Notes: generated from the letters alone by a model not told the origin. DNA of 64,000 nucleotides from Bugula neritina (GCA_964035545.1 OZ037773.1:3327751-3391750); one strand, 5' to 3'; counted from the stretch's first letter, positions 16,039-29,899 are shown. Made by a program: numbers and translations.

Positions 16039-19000
16039 TCAATGACTATGGTTGTGTCCTAGAGATATGCCCACAGGTAATAACGAGCCTATGATTATAG
16101 CTACTAGTTCTAGTTTTGTAAAGCCTTTGTGTTCCCTGACAATAACAGTCCCATCAGCTGATACGGAACGTGAACTCTTACTGGAAACTTCTGGGAGTAT
16201 GTGAACAGCTGACACGTAGAGAAAAGTCCCGGCACTGAACAGCATAGCTATGCCAGTGGCGTTATAGTCGGCTAAAGTCTGTTTGTTTTGCTGTAAAACA
16301 AATGTAATTCGTTAAACAACTCAAATCATACACTAATACATGCATGGACACTGGGTAAAGGGACTTCTAGTGCTGTACTCTTGCTGTAACAGTTGTTTTA
16401 TTACATACAGTGCTCCCTCTGTATCTCACTAAGCTGCGGGTCCCAAAACCTTAATTCATGACATAGTAGAATACCAGGTTTAGCTCCCAGATCCATTAAA
16501 TTCAGCCATTTTGTCCCTATACACAAAACAGGTGTCCAAGCCCTTCTTGGTGACCCATGGAATTTAGTGAGAAATGGAACCGTGAGATATGGAGGGAGCA
16601 CTGTATATTAGAGTGCAATATTGTTGGTGCTGTAATTTGGTGAAGCTTTGTGACAACTATCTATCAAGAAATAAAAGTATTTTTAAGTGACAACTTCAAC
16701 GAATAAAAAGAAGATAACTCCTAATAATTACTCACATGATTTAGTATAAAGAAAGTTAGTATAGCTCCAACAGGGGCAGCTGCAGAAAAAAGAAGGAGGT
16801 GCTTACGAATCCTCCCTCTATCCAGCCCATCGTGTAGAAGAAAAGATACTAGACCAAAGGCTGCAGGCGCCTAAAAAAATTGTCATGTTGAAATGATTAA
16901 ATTTTTATCAAAATTATATAACATAATTAGGTAGTTTAACGAAAGAATTCAGGCTACTTTGTTATGAAAGTTTGTAACTTGCACCATATAAAATATATAT
17001 TAAAAATACAGTTGATTTATAATCACATTAGCTAAAGAAGTGAATACAAATATGGCATAGAGGCATATCTTCTCTCTGTGTAATAGAAATCTACAACTGA
17101 GCTGCTATCTACAGCATGAAAAACGACCCCCTATTACAGGCTTGTTGGTGGATCAGAGAAACCAACTTAATACGCTGACAATAGCTCTTGTTGTAAGGTA
17201 TAGATGTCTTAGGCTATGCATCATAGTGGCAATGTGATTACCTTCAGTGAACGTATAAAGTGTAATATAAGCAATATAAGATCTAATGAACCAACAAAGT
17301 TATGGGTTCAGTGGTGTTGCTTATTGTCTTATCAGATTTTGATTACAGACTAAGGTGGGGTACTGGAGATGTTGTTAGTAGCCTCAGTAGTCACATCTCA
17401 ATACTCCAATACTCTGTCTAAACAGAGCTACCCTCATGTCAGAAGAATTTATAGAACCTGGTCTAGGGGTTTGATAGCTTGCCTAGTAATCACGCAGTCA
17501 TGGGTTCGAGCCCAGACAAAGGCCATTGGGGATGTTAGGAAGAGCATCTAGTCATAATTGCTCCTGTGCCCCATCTGAATAAGTCCTTAGCTCGATTTAA
17601 CAAAAAACCCTTCCACCAGGAGTTTTCTCACTTGCTTGGTTTTTTTATAAAACCTGACACATAGGATAGTATCTAGAGCACATGCTCACTCCTGCCACAG
17701 CACCAGCACCTACCTTGTGTAACATTATAGCTACAAATACTATTAAAGTTAGTCCAGTTTGTGACACACTAGTGGCAGCTCCCAGGGCTATACCATCAGC
17801 TAAAATACAAAACCGCACAATGTAGTAGAAGCACAGTGTTATGGGTACTATGCGTGAACCTGCTAACTCATGTGTAGTAGACCGAAATAACTCCGAGTAG
17901 TATTGCGCTGGTACACTACTGTAACAATTAACTGACCATCATACACGCTTTTGAGCTAAATTTACCACAACATCAGCTTATGCTAAAGCATCCAGGTTAA
18001 GAATAGACTGACACGTGTAATATATGACGGTTCCGATAAATGATAACTGGAGGTAAACAAACAGTTGCCATGGTTACAAGATTTCCTCATAAAATGGGAA
18101 GCATTTAATCACCAAAGTTACTACAGCTGGTATTAGCTGCAAATAGTAAAACAAAAAAAGTAAAAAGAAGCTTGTGATCCTCAGGAAACACATCACTGAT
18201 CAAAGAAATTATGATATTTAAATATTTTCAACTAAATAGAGTGACATAGATATACAAATTGCAGCGGTTACACACCAACGAGAGAATGTTATCTGTAGCC
18301 AGAAAAGATATATCTTAAATTGCAGTACTAATGCTTTATTCTTTTCATACTAAGGTAAAATGATACAAGTGCAACAGACAAAAAACTTTACCTGCAGCAT
18401 GAACGCATAGACCTAATGTAGCAGTAAACTTATTTCGGGAATGTGAATGGGAAGACAACTCCACATCTGAAAATAAAATAGAGCCAGTTTAATTTCCTAT
18501 ATACAATAGTGTGAATATGATTGGTGATGGAAAAGAGCAAATTCGTTGCTGTCTAAATTGGGCAAGTTTTAGTTTCGGAAGCCTCGTGGGGGGAAACAAA
18601 AATTGAAGTGTGTTTCAACCCAAAATATAGATGAAACTTTCTCAAGAAAATGTTGGTTTCTAAAATTACAACCTTTAGAGACACGAATCTCGGAAATTTT
18701 ACTTCTGTAAACTTCAGTCAGCTATACGAATAAAATTTCGGCAGATATTGAGTCATGAAAAACTGTTGGGAGTTCAAAAACAATATATACGTATGCAAAT
18801 GAAGACATTGATTAGCAAATGTAGAGCTGCTAGAACTTTCTAGAAATACCTGGTGATGAAGATCCACCGTGAGAGTGAGCTCCACCCAGCTGGTCTACGA
18901 TCAACATAAACACAAACCCGGCAACCAAAGAGACGCCGATAGCTTTGTGTCCAGATTCCTCGCCACTGTGACTGCTGTGACTGCTGTGACCATTGTGACT

Positions 19001-20015
19001 GCTGTGACCAGTGTGACTGCTGTGACCAGTGTGACTGTGTTCATCATGCTGGTGAGCAGCAGAATCTTCGTGGTGGTGCCCTTCGTCAGCGCCGTGGTGG
19101 TTCAGAGCAACGTCCGGCTTGGCAGCAGGAACGACAGCTGGCTTATTGTTGCTTTGCTCTATTTCTCTCAACTTGCGTAGCACCGGGCTCTTTACAGGAC
19201 CACTCATTACATCTGGGAATGAGTAGTTAATAACTATTAAACTAATACAAGTTATCAGCATTGCTGAGAGTATGGGAAAGATCTGTAATTATAGCTAATA
19301 TAGTTGGTGTACTGAGAAAATCAGCTAAAGAAAGAGCTACACATTCACATGAAGAATTGGAAATTACTCTGGTTACATGATGAAAAAACTGACGTTGATG
19401 TTTTGCGGTGCTTGTGTGAGAAGACCGGGATGTCTAAAGTGAGAACTACTGACCGAGGTGACTATGACCAGAGCTCTCCGAATATATAGCATTGATTCCT
19501 TCCGGTATAATAATAGCTAGAGCTGTGCCAACTAATAGACCTGCACCAAACACTGTCAGCAATTTCAACTTCTCCTACCAAATCAAATGCTTAGTACACA
19601 GGCTATTCGTTTAGACTGTGCTCAAGCAACTGTTGCAAGTAGATATATTAAATGTCACAATAAAGAAAAGGAAAATACAATGTTAACCTTTTTGCCAACA
19701 ACAGTTTAAGTATTCATATTTTATGAGGACTAAAAGTAAGAAATTTTTTTAATTTCTGTAGATATAAAATCAAATGTTAGCTGAGTATGTATTTTGATAG
19801 TTAGGAATGAAACGCTATTTCATTAAGATTTCTACTTCTACATAAAAAATTAGTGTAGATAATGTAAAATCAATGGCTATTAAATTTGCACCTCAACATC
19901 AGTCACTATTTAAACATACCTCTGAGAATGAAAATGCCAATGGTATACACCCAGCTAAATAGCAGCCAACCAGCATGGCTACAGACAAGCTGATGACAAT
20001 AAACCAGTCATCCAT
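16039..20015 (-). CDS. SLC39A9: Zinc transporter ZIP9
   Basis: ZIP-family zinc importer; ZIP9 acts at the Golgi and plasma membrane and is also reported as a membrane androgen receptor in vertebrates. Seven exons join in frame to 375 residues: 20015-19920, 19574-19454, 19212-18850, 18466-18392, 17799-17714, 16870-16736, 16290-16039. It starts [22 protein letters not shown], matching ZIP9. Transmembrane helix 4/5 zinc-site motifs are present: [12 protein letters not shown] and MLHKAPAAFGL; also [18 protein letters not shown] and the terminal SLGHNHSH. It is longer than human ZIP9 (307) because the loop between helices 3 and 4 carries an expanded His/Ser repeat (GHSSH units, in exon 3). Introns hold a MITE (16408-16603, intron 6) and a SINE (17455-17640, intron 5). 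Divergent to MOSPD2. Confidence 0.95.
16408..16603. mobile_element. MITE with 24-bp terminal inverted repeats and TA target site, copy 1
   Basis: The 196-bp element starts CAGTGCTCCCTCTGTATCTCAC and ends with its near inverse GTGAGATATGGAGGGAGCACTG, flanked on both sides by TA. These features fit a non-autonomous Tc1/mariner or pogo-type element. No transposase is encoded. It lies in intron 6 of ZIP9; a second copy in reverse orientation is at 62177-62368. Confidence 0.9.
17455..17640 (+). mobile_element. tRNA-derived SINE, copy 2 (intron of ZIP9)
   Basis: The best preserved copy: A box TGGTCTAGGGG at 17459-17469, B box GGTTCGAGCCC at 17503-17513, then the family body GATGTTAGGAAGAGCATC, TCATAATTGCTCCTGTGCCC and a tail with ACCCTTCCACCAGGAG. 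The spacing of the boxes is that of a tRNA gene, but the head does not fold into a full tRNA. Confidence 0.85.
18966..19040 (-). repeat. In-frame His/Ser tandem repeat inside ZIP9
   Basis: An 18-base unit encoding HTGHSS-type hexapeptides is repeated about four times in exon 3 of ZIP9. It lengthens the cytosolic or lumenal His-rich loop that in ZIP transporters is thought to bind zinc. Confidence 0.85.
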
Positions 20016-21806
20016 GTTGGCAGCACTTTGGGAAACAGGAAGTGCAGCTCTTTATCAATCTAACAGCACGGGAAAGTCATAGGTAAACTACTCCCTATCA
20101 TTATTAGCTCTGAAACAAATGGAATATTTGTACATAGAATATCAGAAAGTTATGCAAAATACGACTTCAAACATAGCTTGTGATTTGAATCAAATTTGGA
20201 GTAATTATACCCAGAAGTGGAATTACAAGCGAGCCAGTACAGAGTAGTTAGCAAGGTATTGCTAAATTTTGAGGAAGGTGACTAGGTTACTATTACATAT
20301 AATATTGCAGATACTTTGAATATAAGTTCTGGTCCTATTATAACTACTACCATCACTATGAGTGGTACTTAAATATCAGCACCATAAGCAGAATAAATAT
20401 GATGGCAATGTGAACATAAATTGGAATAGTGTCCGAGAACACTCAACAAATACCAAAGTTTAAGTTAATATACTTTTGATGACGTTTTCCATATACCTGT
20501 GAATTATAGCAGTAAAATACCGAATATAATATAAATCATGTGCAATATATGATTTATATTACTATATGACTGGTGCAAAGTCTGCACATTGCTGGTCTGA
20601 CTTTACAAACATGTAGCAAATGCTAACTATAAGTCTAAGTATTAAAGGACTGCAATACATTTTATTATTCAAAAATTAAAGATTAAACATTATTATTATG
20701 AATATTATTAACTCACAAGTTACAATTAATATTATTAAAAATAAAACTGTCTTACAGTTACTGTCAGTGACTCACTAAGTATTAGTACGAGTGCGGTTAC
20801 AGTCACAGTGTTGCCCGTGGGTCTAGAAATACAAATAGTAACACCATTATTTATTTATAAATTATTAGTATTATTCATATTCATATTGATATTTACTCAT
20901 TGATAATAACTTTTTGTAATACTTATATTATTACTTATTCATATTCATATTGTATTTGTTAAAATTATTATATTTACAATAATTATTTAATAATAATATA
21001 ATTTTATAACTATTAATTAATCATAAAGTTTAATAATCATCATTATGATTATGATTTTATTTATAATAATAATAATAATTATTATTATATTCAATTTTAT
21101 ACTAATATAAATATGTAAACTTAAACTTTGGAGTCAATCACAATCACAGTGTCATACTTATACTTATAGTTATACTAATAGTAATAGTAATACTAAGCAC
21201 TAACACAGTAACTGAGTAAGTGTAACAGTCTAACACAGTAACACTAACAGTAACTGTAAGTGCACCACTAACAGTATGAGTATGACTATGAGTAGTGCAA
21301 CACTTGAGCCTAAGGCCACACCGCTACAGTTAGAGTTAGTGGCTAAAGACCAACAGTAACACTGCACCAACACTGTAAGTGTAACAGTATCACTATCAGT
21401 ATGAGTAAGTGCAACACCAAGTCACCAACACAGTCACAGTAACACTAACAGTAACTGTAAGAGTAAGAGTAAGGTAACTAACTAACTTACAGTTTGAGTT
21501 ACTGTTAGAGTTACACCAAGTTCAAGTTGGTGAGCATAAAATTATATAGCTAAGTAATAGGTAGATGAACATTTAGTCATCACTGCAACTACGGCAATTG
21601 GTATCGTTCTTATTCACTGAGTTATTAATATTATAAGCTTAAAAATCAATGGGGCGCCACACTCATCACTCATCAGGGATTACTTTTTAATTTACAACGT
21701 TGCAAACAATGTTTTCATTGACATTCAGACGAGAACCAGGTGTCGCTCCTCGTTTCGCAATGCGTTTATTGGTTGTTTTCGGCTGTGAACTTTGGCAGTA
21801 TTAAAC
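20016..21806. other. Divergent intergenic region, ZIP9 (-) / MOSPD2 (+)
   Basis: About 1.8 kb between two start codons; both promoters must lie here. Its centre is degenerate repeat block 2 (20640-21540). The last 250 bases before the MOSPD2 ATG are less AT-rich. No exon is visible. Confidence 0.7.
20640..21540. repeat. Degenerate hexamer-type repeat block 2 (divergent promoter)
   Basis: Same word vocabulary as block 1: ATTCATATTCATATTGATAT near 20875, then AT-only words, then from 21120 a GC-containing phase built from AGTAAC/ACACTAACAGTAACTGTA and CAGTATGAGTATGACTATG words. Confidence 0.75.
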
Positions 21807-24800
21807 ATGGCTGCCCCCTTAGATGATCTTCCGGAAAGTGAAAAATTGGTAAACTTTTAAAAAATATCCTCAATCAACTAACGTTTCTACCTAGTGCAAT
21901 ATGCAATGTTTTTTTAAATTGAAAACTTAATTTTGAATGAATACTGAGTAGTTAACTTCAGATTTATACTCTTATACATATAGTTTCAATTGTAATGAAA
22001 AATAATAATTTGAATTAATATTATATTCAATAATTTCAATTTATACTTGCTACAAAATATATTTTAATAATAGTAATAATTTAATATTATTTAATAGAAT
22101 AATTAATTAATTATGTTTTTTTGTAATTAATAATTATATTATAAATGAGCAACAAATAATAATTATAATGAAATTGAATGATAATCATGATGATGTTGAT
22201 TATGATTATCATTATAAATATGATTATTGATAATGATAGTGATGTTGAGATTCATAGTTATACTCCTAGAGTGTAGTCATACTCATACTGATTATTATAA
22301 TCATTATAACATTAAATTATTATATTCATTATAACATTAAATTATTATAATCATCATTCACATTATAATTTTAATCATTAAATAATGAAATATTCAGTAC
22401 TAATAAGCAATAAGTTAAATGTCATTTATCGTAATTTGTTATTGTATTAACTATTGAATTTTTATTAGTTATTTTTGTTTTTGTTTACAATTTCAAATCA
22501 TAATATACTCATGCTGAGCTGAAAATTAATACAATTAAACTATTATATTTGATGATATGATATGTATATATTGCTAAATATTATTGTATTGTAGCGTTTA
22601 GCAGAAGAAGCCAGAACTGCGTTTTTTCGACAATATGGTAAGTCAGGTATTTCTTACTAATTTTGAAGATACCTTGTATTGGTGATATATAACTGTCTTG
22701 GATAAAAAGCAAACTAAATGGCTTTTATGGCACCGTGAGTTTCAGATTACCACATTTATAAGCATAGATAACAATTTCCCATTTTATAATAATGTATTAT
22801 TGATTTTTTACTGTTTAGCCCTTTGCTTTGAAAGAAGTATTTTGTGTGATTTCAAAAAGACTCGTTTGAAATGCTTTAAAACAGCTAAAATGGGTTGTTT
22901 CAACCATGTGTATGAAATTTGAATAAATTTAGTAAAAAGAACCAAAACAGCCCAAAATGCGATTAAATGCAGTGCTTTGAAATTTGGGAAAAAATCCCAG
23001 AGTTCACTAAAATTGTGTTAACATCTTTTCAAGTTTGAAAAATTCTGAAATTTTTCTCCAGCAGCCTATAATATGAGCTATTTTATTATTTTAGACTTTT
23101 CAATCAAAGCTTTCTACATGTATTGGTCTAAAGTTTTGTGATATTCCAACTGTGCTTCTTTAAATTGACACTTGGGCAGCCCTGTCACAGTTGTAGATAT
23201 ATGTTTGCAGGCGCTGAAGCTGCCAGTAAGTATGACAGCAGAGATGTGGACAGGGTGAGGGACAGCGACACATGGCTAAGACATTTTCTGCTTCATCAGA
23301 AGTACAGAATATCGGATGCCATCAAAATGATGGATGTCACTTTGTCATGGAGGAAAGAGTTTGGTGTAAACGGTGTGTTGCCAGTTTATAGAAACTGAAA
23401 GATTTTCATCGCCTTAATACAATATAGCTAGATTGAACTTTGCTCTAACTAGTATTCATTTCTGATGCAGATATAACTGAGGAATCACTACCACTGTACT
23501 TAAGACAACGAGGTGCCGTCTATTTCCACAATAAAAATCTTTCCGGAAATGATATCTGTAAGTTGACAAATTTTTTCGTCATTTATTACCTCTAATTGTG
23601 TTTCCCATTGCTGTTGGAGTTAGGCTATAAGAGCTACTGACTGTAAGCCTATCCCGGGTAGATTAGAGGAACCCAGCTAATCTCAAATCATGTGATTGCA
23701 TGAAAATTTTGCCAACATCATGTGAAATTGAGCTCAGTTAGTATTATTGTCAGTTTTAACTGATCAGTAAATTTTGACTTTTTTGTTTACTCCTAAATGT
23801 TTTCAGTGAATAATCTAAACACAGATCTACAGTAAAGCTACTGTCACATTGATTAGATTACCACATAGACAGCTAGTGCAAACTGACAGAATAAGGCTGT
23901 TTTGTGTGCATTTCCTACTGTCAAAATGCTGCAACAAGTTTTTGAAGTAGGGATTTAATTCGAGCCCACTTTTTGAATTTCAGTTTTACTAATTATTATT
24001 TCATTAAATTGTACATTATTAGGAATGGCGAGTGAGATGTTATGTTGTGTTATTTTATAACAGTGCAGTAAAGCCTTTTGCCACTCTAGTCTTGCTCCTG
24101 CTGTCAACAAAATGTACGTGGTAGATAACTCCCGCAGCAGATGTTTGTGTGTACGATTTTGCACAAAAATTTCCTCTCTAGCCTAACTTGCCTTCTATAA
24201 TTTGTAAAGCCTACATTTATATAGATTTTACACATACAACTGCAGCTGATCAAACCTATTTGTGTACGTAGTGTACTTCAAGATTAAGTTGAACAACAAG
24301 TCAGATTCAGCTGCCGTGAAAGCCTCCCGTCTGCTAATTGCGTATCTACTTGACAACTACCAGAAGAGGAAACCTCTGCACAGAGTCGTAGCTCTCCTAG
24401 ACATGAGTGACGTCGGTTTAACAAATGTGGTGCGTATAACCCGTATTTCGTGGAGTTGTGTCATCTTGATGTTTTTAAACCTTCTCTTGGTTTACTTAAC
24501 AGCTATATGCATTGTGGAAATATATTCTAAGATTTAGATAATCAACCATGCGTAATGAATACTTTCTCTATGGTTTAATAGTGTATTTTGTCTCTCCTAT
24601 ACCATAGAATTTATTTCTATATGAAATGTATAGTTATGGTTTACCATTTTCTCTAGTGAATAAATTGAGAGTGTTTCACAGATTTTTTAGCTATTCAGAA
24701 AAACTCCCCATGAAGTTACTTGTATACTATTAAAACCCGGTCTGCTATATGGGAAAAGATCTTGTGTATTTTCATACTTGTTGTAGTATATTGACTGTAA

Positions 24801-27800
24801 GTGTGCCAGGGGGTCTCTAGTAGTGGTAGTGGTAGTGGTAGTGGTAGTGGTAGTAATATTAACACTGATCTAGAGCTGTATGCACAAGTATTTGATGAAT
24901 ATCTAAGCACTATAAAGCATATCTACTGCTAGCTAATGTCAGTACACCATTTATAAATACCAACCGCAAACTAAATGGAAAAGAATAAAAAATGCAATAA
25001 CATTTTACTTTATGTTGTCTCTTTTATTCTTTACCCACTGTAAGTGTACTCACTGTATGTACATATTCTAGTTCTGTATTACAGGATATTGATTTGACCA
25101 AATTCCTAATCACCTGCTTCACCACTTACTTCCCAGGGATGCTTGGTAAGTTGTTGTTGTTGGTGCACATATATTTATTTATTACTATTACTAATAGTAT
25201 ATTATATTAAATAGATTAGTTTTTAGACTTGATTGTAGTGTTGCATCAGATTTAGTAGCTATTGTACTATACTTTCACAGTAATGTTGCTGAACTATGCC
25301 AAAGAAGTATCTAGATTCTAGTATTATTATATTTTATCTTTTGGCAATATCTGTTTCCTCATTTGTGACTGAAGCTTTTATCTATTATGCTGCATGCATA
25401 CTGTATTTAATATTATTATACTCATCCTTGCATCTTTTATACTTACACTTCAAAATAGTATATGTATAAATTCTTCCTTGTTGTCTATCTTTACTCGCAC
25501 CATTATGATGGGCTTTATGAAAGCTCACATAAATAGCTACTACAAACAACAAGCTGCAGCTACACTCATAATCCCTTCACATACCATAACTGTACAGTTA
25601 AATATACTTACACCTACCTTTAGATATAATAGTATTCTGCACCACAAGTTTGGTAGATGTAATGTAATATATATGTGTAAGTATATGTAGTCTTATGCCC
25701 ACTTGTTACTTGTACTGTGAGTTAGTTGATGATTGCATCAAATTATGTTTGTAGAGTACCTGCTGGTGTTTGACATGCCCTGGATTATAAACAGTAAGTT
25801 TGTCACCTGTCTATCTTTCTGGAAATTCTGTCACATATATCTAATAATGGAACATCCTATCTAATATATGTTATATAGTTGTCTTCTCTTGCAGCTGTGT
25901 GGGCTGTTGTAAAGGTGATGTTGAGTGCAGAGGAACAGAAAAGAGTGATATTCTGTAAGAAGAACTCAGTTCAACAGTATATAGATAAGAGTCAGCTGTA
26001 TCACCACATGGGTGGATTAGTAAGCATTCCCAACATGTTGCTACACATGTGTCTTGTTTCTTAGTCTAATCTGTACTGCTTGTGTTAACTTATAATTTGT
26101 GTTTTATAACTTCAAGTACATTTTTTTTATATTTAAGCAAGGAAAGCTTATATCTTGATGTGTAATATGATGCTGCTAAGTTGCTAAACTTCCTACAACT
26201 ATTCAGTATTTCTCACATATGTTAGAAATATATACACAGGGTATATCTTGCCTAGAACCAGTAAGGTTGTGAAATAAAGCCTCTAGCCATACTAATGGTT
26301 GAGAAATAAAATCTGAAACTGCAGGAACTAGATTAAGTTCTCCCGGTTTACTCTGTTGCTAAGTTAGTTTGGGGCATCCAGTACTGTATTGGTCACCAGC
26401 CCACATTGCAATTGAGAACTGATGCTTATTTCAGGATAAGCACGTATTCCAGTACACTACGCTGTTAGAAGGTGTGGAGTTTGATGAGGTGGCGGCAGAT
26501 GAGGAGGAAGTGACTACCTTCCAGGAAACAGAAGACCACACTGAGCAGTCTGAGCAGGTGCCCTCTGACTCACCTGCTGGTGTCACTCCTCCTCTCCCTG
26601 ACATCACTCAGCATGTGCCTGCAGCCACTTCCAATAGCCATTCTAAAAAACAGGTATGTTTTGCTGCCAGAATATGTTTTGTTGAATTTACAGCAAGAAT
26701 GCTTGAAAATTAGATTGTGTTTTTGCTTACTAATTTGTTTCCTGAAAAGTCTGCCAATATTTATGATTGGTAAAACTTGAAGCTAATAGCTCTAAGATTA
26801 TTGCATCAGTATGCAATAACACTTGCTACCTTTTCCCTGTCTTCTGGCTTATTTATTCAAATATATTGAATAGAAAGATCTTGTAAATGTTTATGTTCCC
26901 AGCTTTAGTATATTGCAGTTGAATTTCTCACTTATATACATCTTAAAGTGATTTGACCACTAGGTAAATTGGGCAATCAGTCATGATGTGAAAGAGTTTA
27001 CACCGCCCTCAACCTCTTCTACTCCTCCAGAAAGTCCTCAGTCTAAGTCGGCTCCACAACATGAAGGAGAGAACGTTAGCAATTCAAATAGTAAACCACC
27101 ACTACACCACGTTACTGTTCTGTAAGTTACTGTGTATTAGTTTGTATTTACTATGTACTAGTGAGCAGTCGCTGTGTACTAATGAGCAGTCACTGTGTAT
27201 TAGTGTGTAGTCACTGTGTATTAGTGTGTAGTCACTGTGTATTAGTGTGTAGTCACTGTGTATTAGTGAATAGTTACTGTGTATTCAATACACACATATT
27301 GCACCCGCCAACTTTCTTTCCTTAGCCCTACATCTGAGCTACAGTTCACCAGAGCTGGTATCAATGAAGACGCACCCTGTTCACTCAAGCTAACCAATGA
27401 CCAGTCAGTTGTGTTGGCATACAAAGTCAAGACTACGGATCCTAAGAATTACCGAGTAAAGCAAGGGCGTGGTCTGTTGGCCCCATCTAATTCTGAAACT
27501 GTTCACATCACTTTACTAGCTGGTTAGTTTAGTAATCTATTACTTATTCTGTAGGTATCGTTGCTGCAATGTTTACTGATCCTCAAATATTCTGTAACAG
27601 GTTTTACTAGTCAATTCTTTCAATGTGCATGTCAATTTATTTTTTAAAGCGAAAAGTATATGTGGTATGTGTATTATTGTTTTAATGAACATCAATTAAA
27701 AGTTACAGGAACTTATTAACTAATTGTATATGCATAAATATTTCAGTCAGCTGCTATGAAACATCCTGCGCAGGAAAACCGTTTTTGCTGGCAGTTTTGG

Positions 27801-29899
27801 CAAGGCTTAAAATTTAATATGTTGTATAAAAACACTCTAATTTTCAGCTGTACCATTTGCTTTATTGGAAACCAACTGGTTCTCTACAATATTGAAGCTC
27901 TTCTAGGATTGTTACGTAAACTTGTTGTGTAAGTCGCACACTCGAGTTTGTATGTACGGAAGAACTGCATATATATGTCAAGAATTCTTGTAGGCAAAGA
28001 GATAAAAAGAGATAAATTTTTGGTACTTTCTGCTAAACTAGACTCAGCCGACTTGACTCAAAGCGAGTTGGCGGCCACATGGAAGACATTCTCTAAATCA
28101 CAGGTTTGTTTGTAGACCCTCAGGCTAATTTATTTATCCTCAGGCTATTAATATCTTACAGACAGAGTTGATTTCGAAAACATAGTATAGTTAAAAACTA
28201 ATAAGCTACATACAATTCAGCTTCAGCAGTTTCAGTTTTTTTTTCAATTTTATCAACCAAATTATCCCAATTTAAATGATAAGTTTACTTCATGCGTTTA
28301 ATTATAAATTTATTTTTTGATGACTTTATGAGAGCAAGTAGGAAGTTGTGCTCACTTTGTCATAGCTATGAGCCCTTCCCGCAGCAAAGCAACAGGTTGC
28401 ATCTAGCGCATAGTATAAATAGTTGTCGTCTTTTGCATTTCATAGATTTACGAGCACAAACTGAGGTGTCACGAGGCGGCGCTAGACCTTAATAGCTCCG
28501 TGAGTCCGGTGATGCTCACCAGTAACCCGTCTTTCAATTCCAGCAGTGCTTCAGGACTGATGGCTAATGCCAAGGTTGGTGTCTTTGCCCTATGGTGTTT
28601 TTACTAGTAGAAATTTTTAGGACTTCTTTGGGTAAACATTTTTTTTAGTAGGTGCATGTATTGGAGTTACTCTCTTTTGTAAAATAAATGAAGAATTGGA
28701 CAAAAATGTGTTATTTCGGTTCTACACATCCTTATTGTAGTTTTTTCAATAATGGTGATGTTCTGAAATAGTGAAATATGTCTGTTTAGTTCAGCAAATT
28801 TCCTTTATCCACAATAATGATTTAAAATCAAAAATTTCAATCACAGAAAGTGTAAGAGAAATCATATTGTGAATTTCGTAACTGACTTGAAGTTAAATTT
28901 GGATTTAGCCTCTTGTTTGTATGGCTATGATTATTTGTCTATATTAATGTATCTATTAAATATTCTTTTGAAATAAGCTCATATCTGTATAGAATCGAGA
29001 AATATTAGCTAATGAATGATATTTTCTGTTTAAAGAGTACCACTCAGGAGCAGACAACTTCAGTAGAACTAAGATTAGAAAAACTTCAAGCAGAACAGGA
29101 CCAGGTGAAGCTCCTACTTAAGATTATAATAGCTTTGCTTATGCTGATCATCAGTTTGATGTTTGTAAGGTGAGTGGTTTCTGTCAAGTAGTGCTGACTT
29201 TAACTCACTAGGCAATCAGCGTACTCTAAATGTTCTAGCATTATAGTATATATTCCAGTGCCATATATTTTTCTATTGTTGAAATTTATGTTTCTTCTTT
29301 TGGGATGTGATTTATATCAACTATGAAATAAGATTTTTCTTCGGTTGTGATTATGCATTCATCAAGTGTAATTTTGCAAATCATTTGTCCTCAAATTGAG
29401 GGTTTCAACTTTGTCAATTTTATAAGTTAGGATCATGAAAATTTAGCTTCTTATCTACATATTTGAAGATATGTATTAAGAAATTAAATTTTTGTGACTT
29501 GGTAAGAGAATAATATTTAGTACTATACTTCTGTCTGTTTCCACGTGTACTTCTGTCCGTTTCCACATGAATGTTCAAGATATGCGCCTTTTTATATTCA
29601 TTGCTGCCAACACCACATGCCATCTTTTCTTGTCATTCTTCTTGTAGCTTATTAATTTGCTCAAATTATTTTTGTCGCATTATGTTGTATAAATTATATT
29701 TTAATAAAATATCTACTCGTATTGCAGTATTATTTTTATATTACTTTGTAATATGGACTCAAAATAGTATATTCTCAGCTTTATTTGGTACACCACAAAA
29801 TTTAAAATTAATCCAAATCTGGCCAGACCTGAGCCTATAAGCAATTACATTTTTTTCCCTTTCCATATCAAAGCCCCCAGTCTGTTGCCTTCACGGTGA
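21807..29899 (+). CDS. MOSPD2: MOSPD2, CRAL-TRIO and MSP domain membrane protein
   Basis: ER-anchored tether whose MSP domain binds FFAT-motif partners at membrane contact sites. Exons: 21807-21848, 22595-22637, 23211-23372, 23471-23557, 24272-24429, 25085-25145, 25755-25793, 25895-26019, 26435-26653, 26964-27121, 27326-27522, 27994-28103, 28446-28574, 29036-29169 and probably 29881-29899; all phases match, about 560 residues (human 518). CRAL-TRIO lies at about residues 25-245 (KYDSRDVDRV, SWRKEFGVND, VFDMPWIIN, HHMGG). A Pro/Ser/Glu-rich linker follows, then the MSP domain (about 360-470: PTSELQFTRAG, YKVKTTDPKNYRVKQGRG, RDKFLVLSAKL). The last full exon encodes a coiled segment and one transmembrane helix (LLLKIIIALLMLIISLMFV), a tail anchor. 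The terminal exon is uncertain; an alternative acceptor lies at about 30698. Confidence 0.93.
22000..22420. repeat. Degenerate repeat block continuing into MOSPD2 intron 1
   Basis: The first MOSPD2 intron has the same word style as block 2, for example GATAATCATGATGATGTTGA and TATGATTATCATTATAAATA near 22180-22220, and ATTATTATATTCATTATAAC near 22310. Block 2 therefore straddles the first coding exon. Confidence 0.65.
24060..24185. repeat. Dispersed repeat fragment, copy A (copy B near 60825-60960)
   Basis: In MOSPD2 intron 4. The segment with GGTAGATAACTCCCGCAGCAG resembles GCAGGTAACTCCCGCGGCAG near 60880 in a PRPF39 intron, and the preceding sequence (CACTCTAGTCTTGCTCC versus CACTCCAGTTTTGCTAG) also aligns. 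It is probably an old mobile element; ends are not defined. Confidence 0.45.
27135..27285. repeat. 21-bp minisatellite at MOSPD2 exon 10 donor
   Basis: Units of the form GTATTAGTGTGTAGTCACTGT repeat about six times, beginning within 15 bases of the exon 10 splice donor at 27122. Confidence 0.85.

Noticed and set aside
18869-19180. 103-codon plus-strand frame
   Set aside because: Antisense shadow of ZIP9 exon 3, whose splice sites and homology are clear.
27847-27910. Possible extra MOSPD2 exon after TTTTCAG
   Set aside because: Phase and homology support a direct join from 27522 to 27994, so this is intron.
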